Numbered from the stretch's first letter, positions 43,769 through 56,796 are shown. The stretch: DNA of 64,000 bases from Desulfitobacterium sp038181555 (GCF_038181555.1 NZ_JBBWUA010000004.1:194795-258794); one strand, 5' to 3'. Translations and numbers: made by a program. Notes: generated by a model from the sequence alone, not told the origin.

Positions 43769-46033
43769 ATGTATAGATTAGAGGATTTAAACCCGGTACA
43801 GCGTCAAGCGGTGGAACATCGGGAAGGTCCCTTATTGATATTGGCCGGGGCGGGGTCAGGAAAAACCCGAGTTTTAACCTATCGGATAGCCCATTTGATT
43901 GCTCAAGGAATTGAACCGTGGAATATCCTGGCGATTACCTTTACCAATAAAGCGGCTCAGGAAATGAGAGAACGCGTCTACAGTTTAGTGGGTAGTGAAG
44001 GAAGAGGACTTTGGGTCGCCACCTTTCACTCCGCTTGTGTGCGCATTTTAAGAAACGAAATCGGCTATCTACCGGGATATTCTCGGAGCTTTGTCATCTA
44101 TGACAGTGGCGATCAACTGGCGTTAGTTAAATCCTGCATGAAGGAACTCGCGCTCGACGAAAAGAAGTTTGCGCCGCGAGCCATTCTAGCCACGATCAGT
44201 GATGCTAAGAATAAGTTGCAGACCCCTGATGATTTTTCACGGAGGGCGACCGATTACTTCGAGCAGAAAGTAGAAGCAGTCTATAATCTCTATCAAAAAA
44301 AGCTCATCGGTAATAATGCTTTGGATTTTGATGACATTATCATGCTGACGGTTCGCTTATTCCGAGAGAACCCTGAGGTGCTGGCTCAGTATCAAGATAA
44401 ATTCCGCTATATCCTCGTCGATGAATATCAGGACACGAACCATGCACAATATGCCTTAGTCAATCTTTTGGCGAAGAAGTATCGTAATCTTTGTGTGGTC
44501 GGGGATGATGATCAATCTATCTACATGTTTCGGGGGGCGGATGTCCAGAATATCTTAGATTTTGAGCGAGATTACCCAGAAGCTAAGGTCCTGAAGCTGG
44601 AGCAGAACTATCGCTCAACTAAGTACATTCTGCAGGCTGCCAACGCAGTAGTGCAAAATAATACCGAACGGAAAGAAAAATCCCTCTGGACGGATAATGA
44701 AGACGGTCAACCCATTGTCTATTATGTCTCTGAAAATGAGCACGATGAGGCTCGCTATATTGCTGAGCGGATCCAGCGCTTGCTTAATGTGGAAGGTCGT
44801 CGCTTTAACGATTTTGCCGTGCTTTATCGTACGAATGCGCAATCCCGGGTTGTGGAAGAACGTTTTATGCGGGAAGGCATTCCCTATCGCATTTTTTCTG
44901 GACTTAAGTTCTATGAGCGTATGGAGATCAAGGATATTTTGGCTTATCTGCGGATACTCCATAACCCAGCCGATCAAGTGAGCTTTTCCCGGATCTTAAA
45001 TGTCCCTAAGCGAGGACTAGGGGAGAGCACTTTAGAAAAAATATTAGACTATGCCACAGAACAGGAAATGCCGGTACTGGATGCGATCATGGAAGCAGAC
45101 TATATTCCGGAGCTCCAGTCACGAGCGAAGAAGCCTTTACTAGCTTTTGCGCAATTGATGCAGGAGCTTAAGGTCCTCGCTGTTGAGGAAAGTTCGGTCA
45201 CCCGATTAGTCGAAGAAGTATTAAAGCGCACAGGCTATTGGGATAATCTCATGAGTGATAAATCCCCGGAAGCTGAAGCGCGGCTGGAAAATATCCGCGA
45301 GTTCTTATCCGTTACCGCTGAGTACGATGAGAAAGCCGATCAGTATGAGGAAACCGTGGAATTGGAAGGGATGGAAGAAGCAGTTCGCCCCGGCCTGGCA
45401 GGTTTCCTCGAGCAGGTGTCCTTGGTAGCCCAAATCGACACCTTAGATCAAGGGGACGAAGCCGTGGTTATGATGACCATCCACAGCGCCAAGGGCTTGG
45501 AGTTCCCTGTAGTGTTCTTGGGAGGGATGGAGGAAGGAATCTTCCCCAGCAGCCGCTCCATGCTTGATCCCGTGTTACTGGCGGAAGAGCGGAGACTATG
45601 CTATGTGGCGATCACTCGTGCTCGGGAACGTCTATATCTCAGCTATGCCCAACAACGGATGCTTTATGGAAGAACTCAATACAACCGTCCTTCGGAGTTT
45701 TTCCAAGAGATCCCGACCCACATTTTAGTGGATCGAGATCCCATCGACCCCCCACCTATGCGCAAGCAAAAACCCCGCCCCGCCACAGTAAGCGCAGGCA
45801 GCAATAGCCCAGAGGGCTCCCCTTGGCGAGTGGGGGAAAGGAATATTGGCAATCCTATAGTAGAGGCTCCCGGACTTGATTATAAAGTAGGAGAGAAAGT
45901 GGAGCATGCCAAATTCGGCAAAGGTGTCATCGTAGCAATCAAAGGGGAAGGAAGCTCAGCTGAGCTTTCCATAGTCTTTGGTGGCGAGATCAAGAAACTT
46001 ATCGCCGAGTATGCCAAGCTTGTGAAGCAATAA
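43769..46033 (+). CDS. pcrA: ATP-dependent DNA helicase, UvrD/PcrA type
   Basis: A 754-residue SF1A 3'-5' helicase. Walker A AGAGSGKT is at residues 26-33 and is preceded by the Q motif LNPVQRQAV. DEYQDTN (motif II), VVGDDDQSIYMFRGA (III), LEQNYRST, TIHSAKGLEFPVVFL and YVAITRARERL (VI) follow in order. The C-terminus has the Tudor-like GEKVEHAKFGKGVIVAI that binds RNA polymerase. The ATG at 43769 fits GAGGTGGAG; an in-frame GTG lies 6 bases before. Confidence 0.97.
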   Translation: MYRLEDLNPVQRQAVEHREGPLLILAGAGSGKTRVLTYRIAHLIAQGIEPWNILAITFTNKAAQEMRERVYSLVGSEGRGLWVATFHSACVRILRNEIGYLPGYSRSFVIYDSGDQLALVKSCMKELALDEKKFAPRAILATISDAKNKLQTPDDFSRRATDYFEQKVEAVYNLYQKKLIGNNALDFDDIIMLTVRLFRENPEVLAQYQDKFRYILVDEYQDTNHAQYALVNLLAKKYRNLCVVGDDDQSIYMFRGADVQNILDFERDYPEAKVLKLEQNYRSTKYILQAANAVVQNNTERKEKSLWTDNEDGQPIVYYVSENEHDEARYIAERIQRLLNVEGRRFNDFAVLYRTNAQSRVVEERFMREGIPYRIFSGLKFYERMEIKDILAYLRILHNPADQVSFSRILNVPKRGLGESTLEKILDYATEQEMPVLDAIMEADYIPELQSRAKKPLLAFAQLMQELKVLAVEESSVTRLVEEVLKRTGYWDNLMSDKSPEAEARLENIREFLSVTAEYDEKADQYEETVELEGMEEAVRPGLAGFLEQVSLVAQIDTLDQGDEAVVMMTIHSAKGLEFPVVFLGGMEEGIFPSSRSMLDPVLLAEERRLCYVAITRARERLYLSYAQQRMLYGRTQYNRPSEFFQEIPTHILVDRDPIDPPPMRKQKPRPATVSAGSNSPEGSPWRVGERNIGNPIVEAPGLDYKVGEKVEHAKFGKGVIVAIKGEGSSAELSIVFGGEIKKLIAEYAKLVKQ

Positions 46034-46060
46034 AAGGCCCTGATACATTTACTCGGAAAA

Positions 46061-46321
46061 AGACCCGCAAGCGTAGCTTTACGCACAAGAGCGAAAGATT
46101 TTAGCGGAGGGGCGGTTAGGCTAACGAAGCTTTCTTAACATTGCGGAGCCGCCGGTTTACATCAGGTATTACCAGGTGGTTTGGCGACGAAAGTGTCCAG
46201 TGGACATTTTTGACGAGGCGGAATCCACAAGTGAGACTTACCCGCCGAGGGTTCGGTTAAGAAAGCGAGTTGGCCAGCCCTGGAGCTACTGAGAGAGCGA
46301 TGTGCGGAAAGCTACACGACC
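46061..46321. repeat. Structured intergenic element, copy B
   Basis: A 261-bp non-coding element between pcrA and the pyrophosphatase gene. GTAGCTTTACGCACA (46073-46087) pairs with 46301-46315 with a single mismatch; the bases differ from copy A but pairing is kept. The core ACATCAGGTATTACC is at 46159-46173, followed by GGTGGTTTGGCGACGAAAGTG, a GTCCA/TGGAC hairpin, GCGGAATCCAC, TACCCGCCGAGG, GAAAGCGAGTT and AGCCCTGGA. GACC occurs at both ends. Confidence 0.8.
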
Positions 46322-46339
46322 TAGAATGAAAGGATAGTA

Positions 46340-47980
46340 TTGACCATGCCAGAAAAGATTTATGTTATTGGCCATCGAAACCCCGATACGGATTCCATCT
46401 GTGCCGCCATTTCTTACGCCCGTTTAAAGGAAAGCTTAGGAATGAGCCGGGTAATTCCTTGTCGTGCCGGAAAAATCAACCGAGAGACAGAATTTGTGTT
46501 GAATTCCTTCGGAGTCGAAGCTCCGTTGCTCTTAAAAGATCTTCATCTGCGAGTAAAGGATTTGCTCAGTGATCCCATTCCTACGGTCGGGCCTAAGACC
46601 TCTCTTTTAGAAGTCTGGAAGATCATGCAGGAAAAGAACCAAAAAACTCTCCCTGTGGTGGATAATAAAGAGCAGATGATCGGCATGATTACCGTCGGTG
46701 ATTTATCCGGTTCGTATATTGAGAACATGGCTGATTATGATTTGAGCCCTCTTCATGTGTCAGTTAAAAATATCGTTCGCTCCTTGAACGGTTCACTCTT
46801 GGCCGGAGATGAAGAGCAGGAGCTGTCCGGCAAGGTTTATGTTGGCGCTATGCGCCATGAGACACTCGAGTCCTATGTGGGAAACGGCGATATCGTGCTG
46901 ATGGGAGACCGTCAAAAAGCGCAAAGAATTGCACTCAGTCAAGGAGTATCTGCCCTCATCTTGACCGGGGGCGCAACCCTAACGCCGGAGCTTGAGGATC
47001 TAGCTGGTCAAAGTAACAGTGTCGTCATCTCAGTGCCTCACGATACCTTTACGGCAGCCCGCCTTCTCCCCATGACCGCACCAGTGCAAAGTGCCATGAA
47101 GACCGAAGGGATTATCTCCTTTAACGAAGATGATCTGATTTCGGAAGTCAAAGAAAAGATGCTGCAAACCCGCTATCGTAATTATCCCGTGCTCGATGAA
47201 CAGGGTAAGGTTGTGGGCTTGATAAGCCGTTACCATCTCTTAAGCTTAAGCCGTAAAAAGGTGATTCTCGTGGATCACAATGAATTAGGTCAAGCTGTCG
47301 TTGGTACCGATCAGGCTCAGATTCTTGAAGTGGTAGATCATCATCGGGTGGGTGGCATCCAAACCGGCGAGCCTATCTTATTCCGCAATGAGCCGGTGGG
47401 CTCAACCTGTACGATTGTCGCTAAATGCTATCGGGATTGGGGAATTGTTCCCGATAAGGGCATAGCCGGAATTATGCTCGGCGCTATTTTATCAGATACC
47501 GTCATTTTTAAATCCCCGACCTGCACGGGCAGAGATAAAGAGATAGCTGCGTATCTGGCAGATTTGGCCGGAGTGGATCCTAAGGAATTTGGGGTGCAGA
47601 TGTTCAAGGCTGCCTCTAACCTCGGGGAACTTAGCGTGGATGAGTTAATCGAAGAGGACCTTAAGGAATTTACCATGGGAGATTTGCGCATGGGCATCGG
47701 CCAGTTCAGCGTTATGGGGATTGAAGGACTTGAACAACTACGTGTCGAATTATCCCAAAGACTTGAGGAACTACGCAGCCAGCGGGCCATGGATTATCTC
47801 ATGTTGATGGTAACGGATCTGCTTGAAGAGAATACGGAGTTATTTATCTGCAGTTCCCAGCCCGAAGAGATTGCCAAGGCTTTTGATAAACCCTTAGCAA
47901 ACGGAAGCATCTTCCTGCCCGGGGTCTTATCACGAAAGAAACAAATTGTTCCACCCTTATCTAAGTACTTTCTTCGATAA
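46340..47980 (+). CDS. Family II inorganic pyrophosphatase with CBS-DRTGG-CBS insert
   Basis: A 546-residue Mn/Co-dependent PPase. The DHH catalytic core starts GHRNPDTDSICAAISYA; the inserted regulatory region (about residues 75-300) holds a CBS motif, a DRTGG domain and a second CBS motif; catalysis resumes at VDHNELGQAV and VVDHHRVGG; the DHHA2 domain ends in VLSRKKQIVPP. CBS-PPases are inhibited by AMP/ADP and activated by ATP and diadenosine polyphosphates. Start TTG 46340 or ATG 46346, with GAAAGGA upstream. A hairpin terminator follows. Confidence 0.95.
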   Translation: MTMPEKIYVIGHRNPDTDSICAAISYARLKESLGMSRVIPCRAGKINRETEFVLNSFGVEAPLLLKDLHLRVKDLLSDPIPTVGPKTSLLEVWKIMQEKNQKTLPVVDNKEQMIGMITVGDLSGSYIENMADYDLSPLHVSVKNIVRSLNGSLLAGDEEQELSGKVYVGAMRHETLESYVGNGDIVLMGDRQKAQRIALSQGVSALILTGGATLTPELEDLAGQSNSVVISVPHDTFTAARLLPMTAPVQSAMKTEGIISFNEDDLISEVKEKMLQTRYRNYPVLDEQGKVVGLISRYHLLSLSRKKVILVDHNELGQAVVGTDQAQILEVVDHHRVGGIQTGEPILFRNEPVGSTCTIVAKCYRDWGIVPDKGIAGIMLGAILSDTVIFKSPTCTGRDKEIAAYLADLAGVDPKEFGVQMFKAASNLGELSVDELIEEDLKEFTMGDLRMGIGQFSVMGIEGLEQLRVELSQRLEELRSQRAMDYLMLMVTDLLEENTELFICSSQPEEIAKAFDKPLANGSIFLPGVLSRKKQIVPPLSKYFLR

Positions 47981-47992
47981 CGGTTAGACTAA

Positions 47993-48027
47993 AGATAGCG
48001 TTGTGAGGGTAACCCACAACGCTATCT
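47993..48027 (+). terminator. Hairpin after the pyrophosphatase gene
   Basis: AGATAGCGTTGTG and CACAACGCTATCT are perfect complements with a 9-base loop. No T-run follows, so it may be a processing or rho-linked end. Confidence 0.6.
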
Positions 48028-48120
48028 ATGGTCCGCTCGGATTTTCATAAGCTTTACCTGCAGGTATTTTGTTTGCTCGATGACTACCTGTGGTAAATTG
48101 TCGATACTTGATTTTGCTAG

Positions 48121-50115
<1,995 letters not shown>

Positions 50116-50164
50116 GGACTTGGCTTTATTTGCGAGTGTAAAAATTTGTGGGATGGTGAAATAA

Positions 50165-50449
50165 GTGAAAATATCTCGAGAAGAAATTGAACATGTAGCA
50201 ATGCTTGCTCGTTTGGAATTGACGGAAGAAGAGCTGATAACCAATACCGAACAGTTGAATTCCATCCTAGACTATGCAGCCATGCTGGAGAAGCTCAATA
50301 CAGATGATATTAAACCCACGGCTCATGCGGTTCCTTTACATAATGTGCTGCGTGAAGATCAGGTACAGCCCTCTATGAATCGTGAGAAAGTACTCGGCAA
50401 TGCGCCACAAGCTGAGGGCGGCTTCTTTAAAGTACCGCGGATCGTTTAA
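50165..50449 (+). CDS. gatC: Asp/Glu-tRNA amidotransferase subunit C
   Basis: A 94-residue GatC that wraps and stabilises GatA. It has the typical [21 protein letters not shown] and [17 protein letters not shown]. Starts with GTG. With gatA and gatB it amidates mischarged Glu-tRNA(Gln) and Asp-tRNA(Asn). Confidence 0.96.
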   Translation: MKISREEIEHVAMLARLELTEEELITNTEQLNSILDYAAMLEKLNTDDIKPTAHAVPLHNVLREDQVQPSMNREKVLGNAPQAEGGFFKVPRIV

Positions 50450-50472
50450 TTGGGGAAGGGGAAATAAACATA

Positions 50473-51948
50473 ATGGAGATAGCGACGCGAACTATTGGGG
50501 AGCTGCATGAGCTTTTAGAAAGCAAGGCCGTCAGTGCCACAGAGCTTGCCCAAGGGTTTTTAACTAGAATCGAAGCAGTAGATCCGGAAATTAAGGCCTT
50601 TATCACGGTGACCAAGGAAACAGCTCTCGAACAGGCCAAGGCTGTGGATGAGAAGCAGGCACGGGGAGAGAAACTCGGAGCTCTTGAGGGAATTCCCATG
50701 GCTCTCAAAGACAATCTCTGTACTGAGGGCATTCGGACCACTTGCTCCTCAAAAATCCTAGACAATTTCATCCCACCCTATAATGCCACAGTGACCGATA
50801 AGCTCAAGGAAGCTGGTGCTGTTCTTTTAGGGAAACTCAATATGGACGAATTTGCCATGGGCTCTTCCACGGAAAACTCAGGATTTTTCCCTACCCGCAA
50901 TCCCTGGGATCTCGAGCGGGTACCGGGAGGATCTTCAGGGGGCTCGGTGGCTGCCGTGGCTTCCGATCAAGCGGTGTTTACACTCGGCTCGGACACAGGG
51001 GGCTCGATTCGGCAGCCCGCAGCTTTTTGTGGCGTCGTCGGCTTAAAGCCCACCTATGGACTGGTCTCACGCTATGGACTCGTCGCCTATGCTTCATCCC
51101 TCGATCAAATCGGCCCAGTGACCAAAACGGTCGCGGATAATGCTTGGGTTCTCAATGCCATTGCCGGTCATGATGCCAAGGATTCCACTTCCGTGTCTTT
51201 GACTACGCCGGATTACACTCAATTTTTAAGTGAAGATATTCGAGGCTTACGCATTGGCGTTCCCCAGGAATACTTTGGTCAAGGTATGGATCCTCAGGTG
51301 GAAGCTGTGCTTCAGGAGGCCATCCGTACCTATGAAGGATTGGGAGCAATCGTTGAGCAATGCTCCTTACCCCATACGGAATATGCCATGCCTGCCTATT
51401 ATTTGATTGCTACAGCAGAAGCCAGCTCTAACTTGGCTCGCTATGATGGAGTTCGTTACGGACATCGCACCGAGTCCCCGGAGGATATCCTGAGCATGTT
51501 TTGCAAAACAAGGGCCGAAGGTTTCGGCTCAGAGGTAAAGCGCCGGATCATGTTGGGAACCTATGCTTTAAGTGCTGGTTACTATGATGCTTATTACTTA
51601 AAAGCCCAGAAGGTACGGACCTTAATTGTGCGGGATTTTGACCAAGCTTTTGAAAAATATGACGTGCTGCTCTCCCCGACTACCCCCACGACCGCCTTTC
51701 GGATTGGAGAAAAATCTGCTGATCCTCTGACCATGTATCTGTCGGATGTCTGCACTGTCCCGATTAATTTGGCGGGAATTCCGGCCATGTCTATACCAGC
51801 GGGTTTTGTGGATGGACTGCCGGTGGGAATGCAGCTGATGGGCAAACATTTTGCAGAGGGCACTCTCTATAAGGCAGCCTATGCTTTTGAAAAAAATACC
51901 CCCTTCCATAAAGTAAAACCAAGCTTGAGTCAAGGGGGGGCAAGGTAA
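50473..51948 (+). CDS. gatA: Asp/Glu-tRNA amidotransferase subunit A
   Basis: A 491-residue amidase-signature enzyme. The catalytic Lys lies in MALKDNLCT near residue 78, and the Ser-cisSer-Lys signature in [15 protein letters not shown] and [12 protein letters not shown] near residues 150-180. It releases ammonia from glutamine for GatB. Stop touches the gatB start. Confidence 0.98.
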   Translation: MEIATRTIGELHELLESKAVSATELAQGFLTRIEAVDPEIKAFITVTKETALEQAKAVDEKQARGEKLGALEGIPMALKDNLCTEGIRTTCSSKILDNFIPPYNATVTDKLKEAGAVLLGKLNMDEFAMGSSTENSGFFPTRNPWDLERVPGGSSGGSVAAVASDQAVFTLGSDTGGSIRQPAAFCGVVGLKPTYGLVSRYGLVAYASSLDQIGPVTKTVADNAWVLNAIAGHDAKDSTSVSLTTPDYTQFLSEDIRGLRIGVPQEYFGQGMDPQVEAVLQEAIRTYEGLGAIVEQCSLPHTEYAMPAYYLIATAEASSNLARYDGVRYGHRTESPEDILSMFCKTRAEGFGSEVKRRIMLGTYALSAGYYDAYYLKAQKVRTLIVRDFDQAFEKYDVLLSPTTPTTAFRIGEKSADPLTMYLSDVCTVPINLAGIPAMSIPAGFVDGLPVGMQLMGKHFAEGTLYKAAYAFEKNTPFHKVKPSLSQGGAR

Positions 51949-53402
51949 TGAAGGTCTATGATCGTTATGAAATGGTCTGCGGAGTGGAGGTTCATGTGGA
52001 GCTCGCCACCAAGACTAAGATTTTCTGCAATTGCTCCACGGAGTTTGGTGGGGAGCAAAATACCCATGTTTGTCCTGTTTGCCTAGGTTTACCTGGGGTA
52101 TTACCGGTCCTCAACAAGGAGGTCGTCAATCTGGCGATTAAGGCGGGGTTAGCCTTAAACTGCGAAATCGCTGACTTTTCCAAGTTTGACCGTAAGAACT
52201 ACTTTTATCCTGATGCTCCCAAGAACTTCCAAACCTCCCAATACGACCTGCCTATCTGTAAGAAGGGCTGGCTGGAATATGAAGTAGAGGGAGAGAAGAA
52301 GCGGGTCGGAATTACTCGGGCTCATATGGAGGATGATGCTGGTAAGCTGGTGCACAGCGGCGCCACCATTTCCACTTCTCAGGAATCCTTTGTGGATTAT
52401 AACCGGACCGGCGTACCACTCTTAGAGATTGTTTCTGAACCGGATATGCGTTCGATTCCTGAAGTGGTGGGCTTTTTAGAAGAGCTAGTAAGAACTATTC
52501 AATATACGGAAGTCTCGGATTGCCGAATGGAACAGGGCTCGGTTCGCTTTGATATCAATGTTTCCCTGCGTCCTCATGGTCAGCAGGAATTTGGCACGAG
52601 GACAGAATCAAAAAACCTCAACTCCTTTAGTTCAGTACGGCGTTGCTTAGAATATGAGATTGACCGACAAGCGCAACTTCTGGATAAAGGACAAACTGTT
52701 GTGCAAGAAACTCGCACCTGGGACGAAGGCCAAGGGGTCACCCTTTCCTTGCGTTCTAAAGAAGAGGCCCATGATTATCGCTATTTCCCTGAACCAGATT
52801 TGGTGCCCTTGGTCATCAGTCGCGAGTGGGTGGAAGAAATTCGTCAAAGCCTACCCGAAATGCCTGCACGGCGTCGGGAACGTTATACATCTTTAGGACT
52901 CACGGAGTATGATGCCGGCGTCCTCACTGCCTCCAAACAGCTGTCGGATTATTTTGATGAGGCTCTGCAGAATTATGGGGAGGCCAAAACCTTGGCCAAC
53001 TGGGTCATGGGTGAATTTTCCCGGCTTCTGAATGCTAAGCAAGCCAGTGTGGAGGAATCCCCGGTGAAGCCCAAGCAATTGGCGGAGCTCTTGACCATCA
53101 TCGACAAGGGAACCATCAGCGGTAAGATCGGCAAAACCGTCATTGAAGAAATGTTTGTCACGGGTCAATCCCCGGAGGTCATTGTCAAGGAAAAGGGTCT
53201 GTCCCAAATCAGTGATACCAGTGCCTTGCTCAAGATCGTCGATGAGGTGATTGCAGCTAATCCCCAATCTGTAGAAGACTTCAAGGCAGGTAAAGAGAAG
53301 GCCATGGGCTTCCTTGTGGGTCAGCTTATGAAGGCCACTAAGGGTCAGGCCAATCCTGGTGTTGTCAATAGCTTGCTGAAGGAGCAGCTTTCGAAGCAAT
53401 AG
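51948..53402 (+). CDS. gatB: Asp/Glu-tRNA amidotransferase subunit B
   Basis: A 484-residue kinase-amidase cradle subunit. It has [20 protein letters not shown] with Zn cysteines near residues 26-45 ([11 protein letters not shown]), [15 protein letters not shown], and the C-terminal YqeY-type tail ([17 protein letters not shown]). It overlaps gatA by 1 base. Confidence 0.98.
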   Translation: MKVYDRYEMVCGVEVHVELATKTKIFCNCSTEFGGEQNTHVCPVCLGLPGVLPVLNKEVVNLAIKAGLALNCEIADFSKFDRKNYFYPDAPKNFQTSQYDLPICKKGWLEYEVEGEKKRVGITRAHMEDDAGKLVHSGATISTSQESFVDYNRTGVPLLEIVSEPDMRSIPEVVGFLEELVRTIQYTEVSDCRMEQGSVRFDINVSLRPHGQQEFGTRTESKNLNSFSSVRRCLEYEIDRQAQLLDKGQTVVQETRTWDEGQGVTLSLRSKEEAHDYRYFPEPDLVPLVISREWVEEIRQSLPEMPARRRERYTSLGLTEYDAGVLTASKQLSDYFDEALQNYGEAKTLANWVMGEFSRLLNAKQASVEESPVKPKQLAELLTIIDKGTISGKIGKTVIEEMFVTGQSPEVIVKEKGLSQISDTSALLKIVDEVIAANPQSVEDFKAGKEKAMGFLVGQLMKATKGQANPGVVNSLLKEQLSKQ

Positions 53403-53513
53403 CTCTTGAAGTATACAGTATTTATAACTTGGATTAGTTTAAAAATTTCTAATTTATGTTAGTATTAAGTTCGATAAATATATTGCTTAAAAGGCTAAGG
53501 AGCTGAAGTAGTC

Positions 53514-54656
53514 GTGGAAGAAAGAAAACTAACCATTGTGGACACGACATTGCGGGATGGGGAACAAACCGCAGGCGTAGTTTTTTCCAATCAGGAGAAA
53601 ATAATGATTGCCCGTATGCTGGATGATCTCGGGGTGGACCAAATTGAAGCCGGGGTTCCGGTAATGGGCGGCGATGAACAAAAGGCCATCAAGGATATTG
53701 TTAAGATGGGCTTGAAAGCCAGCATTATGGGATGGAACCGAGCGGTTGTTGCCGATATTCAGAAATCCATCGAATGTGGTTGTGATGCGGTGGCAATTTC
53801 TATTTCCACTTCAGATATCCATATCGAACATAAGCTCATGACCACTCGCGAGGATGTCCTTGAGAGAATGGTTAAGGCCACTGAATTTGCCAAGAAGAAT
53901 GGACTTTACATATCGGTGAATGCAGAAGATGCTTCCCGGTCAGATATGGATTTTCTTTTAGAATTTGCCCGCCAGGCTAAGAATGCCGGAGCAGATCGAC
54001 TTCGTTATTGTGATACGGTGGGAATTCTCGAACCCTTTACAACCTTTGATCGTATTGCTCAAATCAAGAAGAGCGTGGATATCGATGTCGAGATGCACAC
54101 TCATAACGACTTTGGGATGGCTACCGCCAATGCTTTGGCTGGAGTAAAAGCAGGGGCTTCTCATATCGGTGTAACTGTTAATGGCTTAGGGGAACGGGCA
54201 GGCAATGCCGCTCTGGAGGAAGTCGTCATGGCCCTCAAGCATTTAGTGGGAATCGATCTGAAATTTGCTACTGAGCGCTTCGTAGAGGTTTCTGAATTTG
54301 TGGCTAGAGCCTCTGGCCGGTCCGTTCCAGTGTGGAAAGCCATTGTGGGCACAAACATGTTTGCTCATGAATCAGGAATCCATGCTGATGGCGCCTTGAA
54401 AAACCCTCTTACCTATGAAGTGTTCAAGCCAGAGGAAGTCGGCTTAGAGCGGCAGATTGTGATTGGGAAACACTCAGGCACCGCAGCGATTAAAGCGAAA
54501 TTCCGCAATGAGTATGGTAAAGAAATCTCTGACAAAGAGGCTGATCAACTATTGGCCCGGGTGCGGGAATTTGCCGTAGATATGAAGCGGTCCCTCTTTG
54601 ATAAAGAGCTTATGTATCTCTATGAAGATTTACATCGAGATAAAGCAGAATCATAA
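53514..54656 (+). CDS. NifV-like homocitrate synthase or Re-citrate synthase
   Basis: A 380-residue DRE-TIM acyltransferase. It has DTTLRDGEQTAGVVF at the N-terminus, metal ligands in MHTHNDFGMATANAL and NGLGERAGNAALEEV, and GKHSGTAA. The length fits NifV rather than LeuA (no C-terminal regulatory domain). No nif genes are nearby; the next gene, 43 bases on, is isocitrate dehydrogenase. In several anaerobes NifV-like proteins are Re-citrate synthases, which fits this pairing. Starts with GTG after AAGGAGCTGAAG. Confidence 0.88.
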   Translation: MEERKLTIVDTTLRDGEQTAGVVFSNQEKIMIARMLDDLGVDQIEAGVPVMGGDEQKAIKDIVKMGLKASIMGWNRAVVADIQKSIECGCDAVAISISTSDIHIEHKLMTTREDVLERMVKATEFAKKNGLYISVNAEDASRSDMDFLLEFARQAKNAGADRLRYCDTVGILEPFTTFDRIAQIKKSVDIDVEMHTHNDFGMATANALAGVKAGASHIGVTVNGLGERAGNAALEEVVMALKHLVGIDLKFATERFVEVSEFVARASGRSVPVWKAIVGTNMFAHESGIHADGALKNPLTYEVFKPEEVGLERQIVIGKHSGTAAIKAKFRNEYGKEISDKEADQLLARVREFAVDMKRSLFDKELMYLYEDLHRDKAES

Positions 54657-54699
54657 ATCAGCAGCATAAATAACAACAAATTACTCAAAGGAGGCTGAC

Positions 54700-55914
54700 A
54701 TGGAAAAAATCAAAATGAACGTACCCCTGGTGGAAATGGACGGAGACGAGATGACCCGAATCATCTGGGAGTACATCAAGGAGATTCTTCTTCAACCTTA
54801 TATCGAGTTGAAAACGGAATATTACGATCTTGGTCTGCAAAAACGCGATGAGACCGATGACCAGATAACTGTCGATGCAGCCTTGGCTACAAAGAAATAC
54901 GGGGTAGCCGTCAAATGTGCGACCATTACGCCGAATGCCCAGCGGGTTGAGGAATATAACCTGAAGGAAATGTGGAAAAGCCCTAATGGCACCATTAGAG
55001 CGATTCTCGATGGCACCGTATTTCGTGCCCCCGTCCTAGTGGAAGGGATCAAGCCTCTAGTTACTACTTGGAAAAAGCCCATCACCATTGCCCGTCACGC
55101 CTATGGAGATATCTATAGAAATGTCGAGTATCGCGTTGACTCTCCCGGCAAGGCAGAACTTGTTTATACCGATAAAATAGGCAAAGAATCCCGCCAGACG
55201 ATATTCGACTTTCCCGGTAAGGGTGTCTTAATGGGGATGCATAACCTGGATAGCTCGATCGAGAGCTTTGCCCGGGCTTGCTTTAACTATGCCCTTGATG
55301 TTAAGCAGGATTTGTGGTTTTCCACCAAGGATACCATTTCCAAACAATACGACCATACCTTCAAAGACATTTTTCAAGACATCTATGATCAAGAGTATAA
55401 GGAAAAATTTGAAGCGGCCAACCTTGAATACTTTTATACATTAATCGACGATGCTGTGGCTCGCGTGATTCGTTCTGAAGGCGGTTATATTTGGGCTTGT
55501 AAGAACTATGATGGGGATGTCATGTCAGACATGGTTGCCACTGCTTTTGGTAGCTTAGCGATGATGACTTCAGTGTTGGTGTCACCCGAAGGTTATTACG
55601 AATATGAGGCTGCCCACGGCACAGTGACTCGTCACTATTACAAGCATCTGCAGGGGGAAGAGACCTCCACGAACCCCATCGCCACCATATTCGCCTGGAC
55701 CGGTGCTTTACGCAAACGCGGTGAGTTGGATGGTCTAGAGGACTTAGTCGTGTTTGCTGATCAACTGGATAAAGCCTCTTTACAAACGATTGAAGAAGGG
55801 ATTATGACCAAAGACCTGGCCCTGATCTCTGAGCTACCCAATAAGCAATCGGTAACAACGGAAGCATTTCTTCACGCAATTAAGAAGACCCTAGATGGTA
55901 TTCGTTCAGTTTAA
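54700..55914 (+). CDS. icd: NADP-dependent isocitrate dehydrogenase, eukaryote-like
   Basis: A 404-residue type II IDH of the group shared with eukaryotes ([23 protein letters not shown]), with [45 protein letters not shown] and [15 protein letters not shown]. It makes 2-oxoglutarate and NADPH for glutamate synthesis. RBS AAAGGAGGC. It presumably works with the upstream synthase in a partial citrate branch. Confidence 0.96.
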   Translation: MEKIKMNVPLVEMDGDEMTRIIWEYIKEILLQPYIELKTEYYDLGLQKRDETDDQITVDAALATKKYGVAVKCATITPNAQRVEEYNLKEMWKSPNGTIRAILDGTVFRAPVLVEGIKPLVTTWKKPITIARHAYGDIYRNVEYRVDSPGKAELVYTDKIGKESRQTIFDFPGKGVLMGMHNLDSSIESFARACFNYALDVKQDLWFSTKDTISKQYDHTFKDIFQDIYDQEYKEKFEAANLEYFYTLIDDAVARVIRSEGGYIWACKNYDGDVMSDMVATAFGSLAMMTSVLVSPEGYYEYEAAHGTVTRHYYKHLQGEETSTNPIATIFAWTGALRKRGELDGLEDLVVFADQLDKASLQTIEEGIMTKDLALISELPNKQSVTTEAFLHAIKKTLDGIRSV

Positions 55915-56009
55915 CTATCTAGGTAGCGAGATAGAGTTTTGGTTTGGAATAATGCAGGGTTAGAACATGGTCGCTTGTGAATTCTGTTGGGATGAAGGGA
56001 GTATATATC

Positions 56010-56696
56010 ATGGAAAAAATATATACCGGCAAGACAAAAGATGTCTATCGTCAAGAAGACGGAACCTATCTGTTGAAATTTAAAGATGATGTCACCGGCA
56101 CCGATGGGGTCTTTGACCCGGGTGCTAATACGGTGGGGCTGTCCATTGAGGGAGCGGGCAAAGCCGGACTTCGTTTGACTCAGTTCTTTTTTGAAAAGAT
56201 CAATGAATCAGGTATCCCAACCCACTATTTGGCTGCCAATATCGAGCAGAATACTATGACGGTAAAGCCGGCCAAGCCCTTTGGCCAAGGGGTAGAAGTC
56301 ATTCTCAGGTACAAGGCTGTGGGTAGTTTTCACCGGAGATACGGCAAATATTGCAATTCAGGCGATCCTCTTGCGGGCTATGTAGAAGTTACTCTAAAAG
56401 ATGATGATCGCAATGACCCCTTGATAACGGATGAAGCTCTGGAAATGCTGGGGATCATGACCAAAGAGGAATATAAGGTATTGGGTGAGCTAACCAGAAA
56501 AATCGGCGAAATCGTTAAGAGCGAGATGGCCAAAAAAGATCTAGAGCTCTATGATATCAAGTTCGAATTTGGCAGAGTGGGCGAGGACAATCACGTAGCC
56601 CTTATCGATGAAATCTCCGGAGGCAACATGCGGGCCTATCGCGGGGAGCAGTACATTGAACCACTAGATTTGGAAAAAATGATGTTAGAAGCATAA
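56010..56696 (+). CDS. Divergent SAICAR synthetase paralogue
   Basis: A 228-residue PurC-fold protein (IYTGKTKDVYRQEDG; VEVILRYKAVGSFHRRYG; YDIKFEFGRVGEDNHVALIDEISGG). It differs from the cluster copy (10109-10825): [12 protein letters not shown] is replaced by [21 protein letters not shown] by LRYKAVGSF, and the [11 protein letters not shown] loop by DDVTGTDGVFDPGAN. With a canonical purC in the same window it is probably not needed for purines; a related ATP-dependent C-N ligation is possible. ATG 56010 follows AAGGGAG. It is 95 bases after icd. Confidence 0.82.
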   Translation: MEKIYTGKTKDVYRQEDGTYLLKFKDDVTGTDGVFDPGANTVGLSIEGAGKAGLRLTQFFFEKINESGIPTHYLAANIEQNTMTVKPAKPFGQGVEVILRYKAVGSFHRRYGKYCNSGDPLAGYVEVTLKDDDRNDPLITDEALEMLGIMTKEEYKVLGELTRKIGEIVKSEMAKKDLELYDIKFEFGRVGEDNHVALIDEISGGNMRAYRGEQYIEPLDLEKMMLEA

Positions 56697-56796
56697 GCTT
56701 GTTTAGTAGATCAGGCCACGTAAGGGAATACCTACGTGGTCTTTATTCTTAAGACTTCTATGAAGCTTAACTATATCATGCCTAGGAAATACTATC

